NCBI GenBank assembly: GCA_031254155.1 | Contig: JAIRVA010000348.1 | Location: forward strand, 1-20,513 | DNA from: Propionibacteriaceae bacterium | Lineage (GTDB): Bacteria > Actinomycetota > Actinomycetes > Propionibacteriales > Propionibacteriaceae | Direction: 5' to 3' | Length of the DNA: 20,513 nucleotides | Shown here: positions 15,059 to 20,513 of the stretch, piece by piece | How the letters are laid out: each line of letters opens with the position of its first letter | Numbering within the stretch: the first letter of the stretch is position 1 | The notes under the pieces: model-generated | What the model was told of the DNA's origin: nothing | Databases searched by the model: none | The model's input: only the letters and a program-made list of their open reading frames with translations | Program-made: the position numbers and the translations under genes

Positions 15059-15823
15059 TCACTGACCCCGTTGCCCACTCGCGGTCGCGTACAGGCAGAC
15101 CGCTGCGGCCGTGGCGAGGTTCAGGCTTTCGGCCCGGCCCCACATTGGTATCCTGACCACCCGGTCGGCCAGCGCCCGCCCGGCCTCCGGCAACCCCCAC
15201 GCCTCGTTGCCGAAGATCCAGGCGACCTTGTCCCCCGCGCCGACGGCCGGGGCCAGGAGCTCCTCCCCGGTACCATCGGCCGCCAGAACGGCGAATCCCG
15301 CCGCCCGCGCGCGGCTGACCGTCTGCGTGAGGCCGGCTCCGGCCACCACGGGCAGGTGGAACAACGACCCCGTCGACGCGCGGACCGCCTTGGGGTTCGT
15401 CACGTCGACCGAGCCAGTCGTACACACGACACCGTCCGCCCCGAAGGCGTCCGCACAGCGGATAACCGTCCCCAGGTTCCCCGGGTCCCGGATCTGCGCG
15501 CAGATGACCACCAGCCGCGCTCCCGCGGTAAAAACATCGTCAAGGCTCCAGTTCGGTGTGGGGCAGATCGCGAAGATCCCCGGCGGGGTGACGGTGTCGG
15601 TCAGTTCGCGCACCTGCCCCAGGACCAGTTCCTCAAAGCCCCCGGCCACCAGGTCCGGGTACGACGCCGCGGCGTCCGCGGTCGCCAGGACGCGCCGGGC
15701 CGCGCCCGACGTGACGGCTTCTCGTACCGCCTGGACGCCCTCGACAAGGAACTCGCCCGCCGTACCCCTGAACTTGCGGTTCAGAAGGCGGCGGGCGAAC
15801 CTTGAGCCCGACTGGGAACTCAT
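15059..15823 (-). CDS. SpoU/TrmH-class RNA 2'-O-ribose methyltransferase
   Basis: SAM-dependent knotted (SPOUT) methyltransferase, most likely acting on 23S rRNA or tRNA; the exact nucleotide cannot be read from sequence. The 254 residues have an N-terminal substrate-binding domain (about 1-90, L30e-like: FLVEGVQAVREA) and a catalytic domain with motif 1 RDPGNLGTVIRCADAFG (112-128), motif 2 WIFGNEAWGL (202-211) and motif 3 IPMWGRAESLNLATAAAVCLY (225-245). It follows rplT after 3 nt, so it is cotranscribed with ribosomal genes, supporting an rRNA target. Similar genes at this place in actinobacteria are often labelled tsnR, but resistance is not implied. Confidence 0.93.
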   Translation of the reverse strand: MSSQSGSRFARRLLNRKFRGTAGEFLVEGVQAVREAVTSGAARRVLATADAAASYPDLVAGGFEELVLGQVRELTDTVTPPGIFAICPTPNWSLDDVFTAGARLVVICAQIRDPGNLGTVIRCADAFGADGVVCTTGSVDVTNPKAVRASTGSLFHLPVVAGAGLTQTVSRARAAGFAVLAADGTGEELLAPAVGAGDKVAWIFGNEAWGLPEAGRALADRVVRIPMWGRAESLNLATAAAVCLYATASGQRGQ

Positions 15824-15826
15824 GCT

Positions 15827-16195
15827 TTAGGCGGCCACCTGCGGCAACGCTTGCTTCGCCACCTGGACGAGGGTGGCGAACGTCCCCGGATCCCGGACGG
15901 CCAAGTCAGCCAGGATCTTGCGGTCGACCTCCACCCCGGCCAGCTTCAGGCCGTTGATGAACCGGTTGTACGTCATACCCTCGGCGCGGGCCGCCGCGTT
16001 GATCCGCTGGATCCACAGGGCGCGGAAATCACCCTTGCGATCACGCCGGTCGCGGTAGGCGTACGTGAAGGAGTGCAGGAGTTGCTCCTTCGCCTTCCGG
16101 TACAGCCGCGCCCGATGGCCACGGTACCCCGCGGCGTCGTCGAGCACCTCACGGCGCTTCTTGTGGGCATTGACAGAACGCTTGACACGAGCCAT
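15827..16195 (-). CDS. rplT: 50S ribosomal protein L20
   Basis: Early 23S rRNA-binding protein needed for large-subunit assembly. The 122-residue sequence is the full family length, with the basic N-terminal extension (ARVKRSVNAHKKRREVLDDA), GYRGHRARLYRKAKEQ, RRDRKGDFRALWIQRINAAAR and MTYNRFINGLKLAGVEVDRK. The ATG has AAGGAGA 6-7 nt upstream and lies 15 nt after the rpmI stop. In several bacteria L20 represses this operon by binding its mRNA leader; the hairpins before infC make a related control plausible but unproven here. Confidence 0.98.
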   Translation of the reverse strand: MARVKRSVNAHKKRREVLDDAAGYRGHRARLYRKAKEQLLHSFTYAYRDRRDRKGDFRALWIQRINAAARAEGMTYNRFINGLKLAGVEVDRKILADLAVRDPGTFATLVQVAKQALPQVAA

Positions 16196-16210
16196 TTCAC
16201 TATCTCCTTC

Positions 16211-16405
16211 TCAGATTCCGAGCATCCGGCGGACGTTGCGAGCGTCCGCACCCTTCAACGTGTCGTCCACCATGAGACGGCGGGTGCGCCGGCTCGACTT
16301 GTGCTCGTTCAGGTGCCCTTTGCCGGCCTGACGGTGGACAAGCTTGCCCGTACCCGTCACTTTGAACCGCTTTTTCGCGCCGGTGTTGGTCTTCATCTTC
16401 GGCAT
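16211..16405 (-). CDS. rpmI: 50S ribosomal protein L35
   Basis: Small, very basic large-subunit protein of 64 residues starting PKMKTNTGAKKRFKVTGTGK, with KGHLNEHKSSRRTRRL in the middle: full family length. The start at 16405 gives the exact family N-terminus and has GGAG upstream; reading from 16480 would add 25 unrelated residues. It lies between infC (71 nt upstream) and rplT (15 nt downstream), the universal order. Confidence 0.97.
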   Translation of the reverse strand: MPKMKTNTGAKKRFKVTGTGKLVHRQAGKGHLNEHKSSRRTRRLMVDDTLKGADARNVRRMLGI

Positions 16406-16476
16406 CTTCACTCCGTTTCTTTCGACTCGCGTCAATTGTTGGGTGATCTGTGAGGGTGGTGCGGCCCCGCGGCGCA

Positions 16477-17160
16477 TCACAGATCGATATCGGGGTCCAG
16501 GTTGTCGGCGGGGCCACGCTTGCGCTTGGTGTGTTCCTGGGCCTGGGCCCGCGACTCCGCCAGTTCCTTCAGTTCGGCTTCCTGGTCGGCGGCCCGGACG
16601 GCCGCCTTCCGCTGCTTCTCAGCTTCCACTTCGACCTTGGCCTCCGACTTCTTGCGGGTCGGCGCCAAAACCATGATCATGTTGCGTCCATCCTGCTTCG
16701 GCGCGAACTCGACGACCCCGTCGGCCGCGACGTCCTCGGCGAGTTTGCCCAGCAGGTTGAAACCCAATTCGGGGCGTGACTGTTCGCGCCCGCGGAACAT
16801 GATGGTGATCTTCACCTTGTCACCGCCACGCAGGAAGCGGACGATGTGGCCCTTCTTCGTCTCGTAGTCGTGCGAGTCGATCTTGGGCCTAAGCTTCATC
16901 TCCTTGATGACGGTGTTGGTCTGGTTCCGCCGGGACTCCCGGGCCTTCTGGGCGGTCTCGTACCGCCACTTGCCGTAGTCCATGACCTTGGCAACGGGTG
17001 GCCGGGCGGTCGGTGCGATCTCCACCAGGTCAAGGCCGACGTCTTGGGCCAGCTTGAGTGCTTCGGCGATCTTGACGATGCCGATCTGTTCCCCGTCAGG
17101 GCCCACGAGTCTAACCTCGGGTGTGTGAATCCGGTCGTTGATACGCGGTTCGGTGCTGAT
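16477..17160 (-). CDS. infC: Translation initiation factor IF-3, apparent AUC start
   Basis: Binds the 30S subunit, prevents premature 50S joining and proofreads the initiator tRNA and start codon. The 227 residues show the N-domain (STEPRINDRIHTPEVRLVG, DLDLVEIAP-like), the linker PPVAKVMDYGKWRYETAQKARE, and the C-domain (KLRPKIDSHDYETKKGHIVRFL, ITIMFRGREQSRPELG, KQDGRNMIMVLAP). A charged tail (about 168-227), rich in Lys, Glu and Ala, follows. Homology begins at Ser2-Thr3-Glu4, and the codon in front is ATC at 17160 with GAGGAGG 4 nt upstream. No ATG, GTG or TTG fits between that site and the terminator hairpin. Non-AUG starts are a known infC feature used for autoregulation. Confidence 0.93.
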   Translation of the reverse strand: MSTEPRINDRIHTPEVRLVGPDGEQIGIVKIAEALKLAQDVGLDLVEIAPTARPPVAKVMDYGKWRYETAQKARESRRNQTNTVIKEMKLRPKIDSHDYETKKGHIVRFLRGGDKVKITIMFRGREQSRPELGFNLLGKLAEDVAADGVVEFAPKQDGRNMIMVLAPTRKKSEAKVEVEAEKQRKAAVRAADQEAELKELAESRAQAQEHTKRKRGPADNLDPDIDL

Positions 17161-17178
17161 ATGTCCTCCTCGGTCAGC

Positions 17179-17208
17179 AAAAAAGGCTTCTGCGCACGCA
17201 GAAGCCTT
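17179..17208 (-). terminator. Intrinsic terminator in the infC leader (attenuator)
   Basis: On the minus strand an 11-bp perfect stem AAGGCTTCTGC/GCAGAAGCCTT (17208-17198 with 17193-17183) with a GTGC loop runs into six T (17184-17179). It lies only about 8 nt before the infC ribosome-binding site, leaving no room for a promoter in between. Any transcript entering infC must pass it, so it acts as an attenuator rather than as an ordinary end for the MFS gene. Confidence 0.85.
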
Positions 17209-17303
17209 CCCGGGACGTACGTCACGTACGTCCAGCAACCTGTCAAGCAAGCCCGATCAGGTGGGAGTAACCTCCACTTGCGCGTGGTGAATATTTCACC
17301 AAC
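17209..17303 (-). promoter_or_regulatory. infC-rpmI-rplT 5' leader with tandem hairpins
   Basis: Between the likely start site and the attenuator the leader holds three more dyads. They are GGTGAAATATTCACC (17300-17286, 6-bp arms), a GTGGAG/CTCCCAC pair (17277-17261, one bulge) and GGACGTACG-TGA-CGTACGTCC (17233-17213, 9-bp perfect arms). They may form the control element that decides termination, by binding L20 or IF-3 or by another signal. No leader peptide with a run of one amino acid was seen and no convincing antiterminator pairing was found by eye. Confidence 0.55.
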
Positions 17304-17308
17304 GGTTG

Positions 17309-17314
17309 AGTATA
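17309..17314 (-). promoter_or_regulatory. Candidate infC promoter (-10 element)
   Basis: TATACT (17314-17309, minus strand) closely matches a -10 element and lies 18 nt past the MFS stop. The -35 region, which overlaps the MFS coding end, is weak. Initiation near 17302 would give a leader of about 142 nt. Confidence 0.55.
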
Positions 17315-17332
17315 GCAGACATCCGACCGGGC

Positions 17333-18568
17333 TCAGGCCACGGCCTCCAGGCCCTCGGCCACGTCTTCACTGAGTTCGAGGTCGGACTCCAGGGTACCGT
17401 CGGCGCGCGCCAGGGCGCTCCGGCGGACGGCGATGATGGCGGCCGAGACGAGGATCATGCCCGCGCCGTAGAGGAAGGGCATCCAGACCGTCGTCACACC
17501 GGCGAGGTACGTGCACAGGGGCGGCGCGATGGCGCCGCCCAGGAAGCGGCAACCCGAGTACGTGGAACTGGCGACCGGACGGGGCAGGTCGGACGCCTCC
17601 ATGGAGCACTCGGTCAGGACGGTGTTGAGGAGGCCCAGCGGGATACCGGCCAGGATGACGCAGATGATGATGCCCAGCACCGACTCGACGAAGACCGCCG
17701 CGCCGATCAGGAAGACCGCGAGCGCCGCCTCGGCGGCGATGAGGACCGAGGTCCGGCGCATGAACTGGGTCAGCCGCGGGGCGACGAAAACCGCGGAGAC
17801 CGCGAGGCAGGCGCCCCAGCCGAAGAAGACCAGGCCGATGGTGATCGCGTCGTCCACCCCGAGCCGGGCCAGGGCGAAGGGCGGGAAGGCCAGCGTGGTG
17901 AAGAAGGCCATGTTGTAGAAGAACGCCGCCACGCCCATCGTCCCCATCCCGGGATCGCGCAACGCCTTGAAGGGTGCCGAGACCCGGACCGGTTCAGGAT
18001 GGACGTTGTGGCCGTTCTTCAGCAGGACGGAGATCGCGATGAGACCCACGACCATGAGCGTCGCCGTACCCAGGAACGGCGCGCGCCACGTGATCGATCC
18101 GAGCAGCCCACCGGTCAGCGGCCCGACGGCCATGCCGACACCGAGCGCGGTCTCGTACAGGACAATCGCCTTCGCCGACCCGCCGACCGCCGCGCTGACC
18201 ATGGCCGCCAGCGCCGTCGAGATGAACAACGCGTTGCCGATCCCCCAGCCCGCGCGGAAACCGATGATCGGGGCCACCGACGGCGCGACCGCGCAGCCCA
18301 GGGCGAACACGACGACCACCGCGAGACCGATGAGCAGCGTCCGCTTCGTCCCGATGCGCGACGACACCCAGCTCGTGAAGAACATGGCCACACCGGTCAG
18401 GGCGAGGTACGTCGTGAAGAGCAGTTCCGACTGGGTCTGGGTGGCGTGCAGCTTCTCCGCGATTGAGGGCAGGATGGGGTCGACGAGGCCGATCCCCATG
18501 AACGACACCACACACGCGAACGCCACGGCCCAGACCGCGGCGGGCTGACGACTCACCAACTTATTCAC
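17333..18568 (-). CDS. MFS transporter, DHA1-like (drug or metabolite efflux)
   Basis: Proton-coupled secondary transporter of the inner membrane; substrate unknown. The 411 residues are hydrophobic with about 12 predicted spans in two six-helix halves. Visible are an acidic residue in helix 1 (GIGLVDPILPSIAEKL), a motif A-like loop between helices 2 and 3 (SWVSSRIGTKRTLL) and a motif C-like helix 5 (GVGMAVGPLTGGLLGS), the last typical of exporters. The acidic tail (ESDLELSEDVAEGLE) is cytoplasmic. The start is a GTG at 18568 with AAGGAG 7 nt upstream. It is divergent to yajQ and has no terminator before the infC promoter, so read-through into the infC leader is possible. No regulator gene is next to it. 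Confidence 0.88.
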   Translation of the reverse strand: MNKLVSRQPAAVWAVAFACVVSFMGIGLVDPILPSIAEKLHATQTQSELLFTTYLALTGVAMFFTSWVSSRIGTKRTLLIGLAVVVVFALGCAVAPSVAPIIGFRAGWGIGNALFISTALAAMVSAAVGGSAKAIVLYETALGVGMAVGPLTGGLLGSITWRAPFLGTATLMVVGLIAISVLLKNGHNVHPEPVRVSAPFKALRDPGMGTMGVAAFFYNMAFFTTLAFPPFALARLGVDDAITIGLVFFGWGACLAVSAVFVAPRLTQFMRRTSVLIAAEAALAVFLIGAAVFVESVLGIIICVILAGIPLGLLNTVLTECSMEASDLPRPVASSTYSGCRFLGGAIAPPLCTYLAGVTTVWMPFLYGAGMILVSAAIIAVRRSALARADGTLESDLELSEDVAEGLEAVA

Positions 18569-18656
18569 TCATTGCTCCTTGTTTAGGGGCGCGCACCATC
18601 ACGGTCGGCGAAAAGGGATCGTCGGCGGGAGCACGCGCTCAACCAGTCAGGGGGTT

Positions 18657-18685
18657 AGTATACCCGAAATCCCAAGTCCGTGAGA
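18657..18685 (-). promoter_or_regulatory. Candidate MFS gene promoter in the divergent region
   Basis: TATACT (18662-18657, minus strand) is a good -10 with a poor TCTCAC 17 bp upstream. The same symmetric sequence reads TAGTAT on the plus strand and could serve yajQ. The 127-nt gap (18569-18695) must hold promoters for both directions. Confidence 0.4.
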
Positions 18686-18695
18686 GAATAGACCC

Positions 18696-19190
18696 ATGGC
18701 AGCAGCAGACCACTCATTCGACATCGTGAGCAAGGTCGACCACCACGAGGTCGACAACGCGATCAACCAGGCGGCGAAAGAGGTCGCGCAACGGTTCGAC
18801 TTCAAGGACACCCAGACTACGGTCAAGTGGGCGGGCGAGGCGGTTGAGATCGAGTCCAGCACTCCGGAACGGGCCACCGCCGCCCTGGACGTGCTGGAAT
18901 CGAAACTGGTCCGGCGCGGCGTCAGCCTGAAGGCGCTCAAGCCCGGCGAGCCGCGGGTCTCCGGCAAGCGGGCCCACATCACCTGTGCGCTCTCGCAGGG
19001 CATCACCCAGGAGAACGCCAAGAAGATCACCAAGCTCATCCGCGACGAGGCGCCCAAGGCCGTCAAGGCCCTCATCCAGGGCGACGAACTACGCGTCGTC
19101 TCCAAGTCGCTCGATGATCTCCAGGCGGTCCAGGCTCTGGTCAAGGCCGCCGATTACGATTTCGCCGTCCAGTACACGAACTACCGCTAA
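18696..19190 (+). CDS. yajQ: YajQ family nucleotide-binding protein
   Basis: Member of the YajQ/DUF520 family, small cytoplasmic proteins with two ferredoxin-like RNA-binding-type folds; a homologue in Xanthomonas binds cyclic di-GMP and others bind nucleotides, so the exact role here is open. The 164 residues begin AAADHSFDIVSKVDHHEVDNAINQ and include EVAQRFDFKDT, a central SKLVRRGVSLKAL and the C-terminal DLQAVQALVKAADYDFAVQYTNYR, all strongly conserved. Full family length. No ribosome-binding site is seen before the ATG (AGAGAATAGACCC), and GAGAAT sits where a -10 would place initiation at the ATG, so a leaderless message is possible. Its stop overlaps the next ATG (TAATG). Confidence 0.95.
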   Translation: MAAADHSFDIVSKVDHHEVDNAINQAAKEVAQRFDFKDTQTTVKWAGEAVEIESSTPERATAALDVLESKLVRRGVSLKALKPGEPRVSGKRAHITCALSQGITQENAKKITKLIRDEAPKAVKALIQGDELRVVSKSLDDLQAVQALVKAADYDFAVQYTNYR

Positions 19191-20005
19191 TGAAACTCGT
19201 CACCTTCAATGTCAATGGCATCCGCGCCGCCGAGCGCCGTGGTTTCCGGGCGTGGCTCGACCGCGTCCAACCCGATGTCCTCGCTCTGCAGGAGGTACGG
19301 TGCCCCGTGGCGGCGCTGCCTGAACACGTCTTCGACGGGTACCACCTGGCGTACGACTCCGGCCAGTTGGCCGGACGCAACGGCGTCGCGCTGCTCTCGC
19401 GGACGGTACCCCTCGCCACGCGGGTCGGTCTGGCCGGGGACGACGAGTTCACCGGCGACGGCCGCTACATCGAGGCCGACTACACAGTCGACGGAACGAC
19501 GCTGACGGTCGCCTCCCTCTACCTGCCGAAGGGCGCCGTACCCTCCGACTCCCCCGAAGCTAAGGCCAAGTTCGAGCGCAAAATGCGCTTCTGCGACCGC
19601 CTGGCGGGTCACCTCACCGCCGCCATCGAGCGGGCCGCGGCCACCGGGTGGCCGTACACGCTCCTCGGCGACTACAACATCGCCCGGACCCCGCAGGATC
19701 TCTACAACAACCATTCCAAGACCCCGCTCGACGGCTACCTGCCCGAGGAACGCGAGTGGCTGACCGCGGCGCTCGGCCTCGGCCTCACGGACATCGTCCG
19801 CTCGCTGCACCCCGACGCGCAGGGCCCCTACTCCTGGTGGAGCTGGCGCGGCGCGTCCTGGCAGCGGGGGTACGGCTGGCGCATCGACTACCACCTGACA
19901 ACGCCCGGCCTGGCCCCGCGCGCGGTCACCGGCGACACCGACAGGCCGGAGACGTACGAGGCCCGCGTGTCGGACCACGCCCCGGTGATCGTCGAGTACG
20001 AGTGA
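19190..20005 (+). CDS. xth: Exodeoxyribonuclease III (AP endonuclease family)
   Basis: Mg-dependent DNA repair nuclease of the ExoIII/AP endonuclease family: cuts abasic sites and trims 3' ends. The 271 residues carry all active-site elements in order: FNVNGIRA (6-13), LQEVR with the metal-binding Glu35, Tyr111, GDYNIA with Asp161 and Asn163, WSWR (218-221), RIDYHL with Asp233, and the catalytic SDHAP (261-265). Length matches bacterial ExoIII. Start ATG shares one base with the yajQ stop, so translation is coupled. The metallophosphoesterase gene follows after 7 nt. Confidence 0.95.
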   Translation: MKLVTFNVNGIRAAERRGFRAWLDRVQPDVLALQEVRCPVAALPEHVFDGYHLAYDSGQLAGRNGVALLSRTVPLATRVGLAGDDEFTGDGRYIEADYTVDGTTLTVASLYLPKGAVPSDSPEAKAKFERKMRFCDRLAGHLTAAIERAAATGWPYTLLGDYNIARTPQDLYNNHSKTPLDGYLPEEREWLTAALGLGLTDIVRSLHPDAQGPYSWWSWRGASWQRGYGWRIDYHLTTPGLAPRAVTGDTDRPETYEARVSDHAPVIVEYE

Positions 20006-20012
20006 TCGACTG

Positions 20013-20513
20013 GTGATCGGTCTGGTACTCACCGCGGTCGTCGCGTGGTGCTTCCTCACCTTCAGTCTCACCCGCGCCATCGGGTTGCGCCGGTGGCGGG
20101 CGATCGTCGTCGTGGTTCTGATGACCCTCGGCGTGGTGGCCGCGGTCGCCGCCACGCTGGCGTCACGGGTTGTCGGCTCGAACCGGTTCCGCGTGCCGCT
20201 CATGGTGGGCAGCGCCGGGCTGGTGGTCATCATGTACCTTGGCCTGGGTCTCATCGTCGTCGGCGCGGTGAACCTCGCCTGGTGGCTGGTGACCCGTCGC
20301 TCATCGGCGCCCGTGGGCGCGCGCGCCGCCCCCGTACCCTCCCGGAACTCCCGCCGGCTGCCGGTCATCCGGAGCCTCACCGTCCTCGTGTTGGCCCTGG
20401 CGGTCATGGTGACCGGGTACGGGTTCGTCCGGGCCCAGGAGGTGACCGTCACCCGGACCACCCTCGCCTTCGACACGCTGCCCGCAAACTTCGACGGGTT
20501 CACGATCGCCCTG
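20013..20513 (+). CDS. Membrane-anchored metallophosphoesterase, N-terminal part, cut by window edge
   Basis: The 167 codons present encode a hydrophobic N-terminal region with about four membrane spans, then TRTTLAFDTLPANFDGFTIAL. That last segment is the lead-in to the metal-binding SDLHLG motif of calcineurin-like phosphoesterases of the YkuE/YaeI type, which would start just beyond the edge. Such proteins have an extracytoplasmic phosphodiesterase domain, some acting on lipids or cell-wall precursors; the substrate here is unknown. The GTG at 20013 is the only reasonable start after an in-frame stop at 19986; its ribosome-binding site is weak. Likely in one operon with yajQ and the ExoIII gene. 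Confidence 0.8.
   Translation, partial: MIGLVLTAVVAWCFLTFSLTRAIGLRRWRAIVVVVLMTLGVVAAVAATLASRVVGSNRFRVPLMVGSAGLVVIMYLGLGLIVVGAVNLAWWLVTRRSSAPVGARAAPVPSRNSRRLPVIRSLTVLVLALAVMVTGYGFVRAQEVTVTRTTLAFDTLPANFDGFTIAL

Noticed and set aside
17179..17208. The hairpin as a simple terminator of the MFS gene
   Set aside because: The infC promoter candidate lies upstream of it, and there is no room for another promoter between the T-tract and the infC ribosome-binding site.
18561..18572. Four-codon upstream reading frame (ATGAGTGAATAA) before the MFS gene
   Set aside because: It overlaps the GTG start, but its spacing to AAGGAG is only 2 nt, too short for efficient initiation, and no conservation can be shown.
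19187..20503. Minus-strand open frame of 438 codons opposite the ExoIII gene
   Set aside because: The plus-strand ExoIII frame has complete catalytic motifs and operon spacing; the antisense frame is Arg/Thr-rich low complexity.

Overview
The window is GC-rich, densely packed bacterial chromosome, almost certainly from an actinobacterium. The order infC-rpmI-rplT-spoU methyltransferase-pheS-pheT-argCJBD, the DUF3040 gene next to mraZ, and the mraZ-rsmH-ftsL-ftsI start of the division and cell-wall cluster are all actinobacterial. The Propionibacteriaceae are a reasonable guess but not proven. No insertion sequence, phage gene, CRISPR array, tRNA or rRNA was found.

Most genes are on the minus strand, so those blocks are transcribed from high to low coordinates. 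From the right: a plus-strand group (18696-20513) holds yajQ, an exodeoxyribonuclease III and a membrane-anchored metallophosphoesterase cut by the window edge. Divergent to it is a DHA1-type MFS transporter (17333-18568). Next comes the translation block: infC (apparent AUC start, preceded by a perfect intrinsic-terminator hairpin acting by position as an attenuator), rpmI, rplT and a SpoU-class rRNA methyltransferase, then pheS-pheT from their own promoter. The arginine operon argC-argJ-argB-argD-argR-argH (11359 down to 5288) follows; its genes overlap by 4 to 8 nt, an 18-bp ARG-box-like palindrome lies at the argC start, and tyrS is appended. argF and argG, usual members of this cluster, are absent here. 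A DUF3040 membrane protein gene with its own promoter and terminator follows.

An intergenic stretch of about 820 nt (2730-3555) has no credible protein gene. Its mraZ-proximal part carries TGGGN boxes and a promoter, the known MraZ autoregulation layout. Its centre has four TTCGCAC-type motifs in alternating orientation. Its distal part (about 3140-3535) folds on paper into a chain of helices with A-rich unpaired segments on the plus strand, which looks like an unidentified structured non-coding RNA. It lacks the hallmarks of RNase P RNA, tmRNA and SRP RNA. This is the best candidate for something undescribed.

The left end is the division cluster: mraZ, rsmH, ftsL and the N-terminal 270 codons of ftsI/pbpB, running off the edge.
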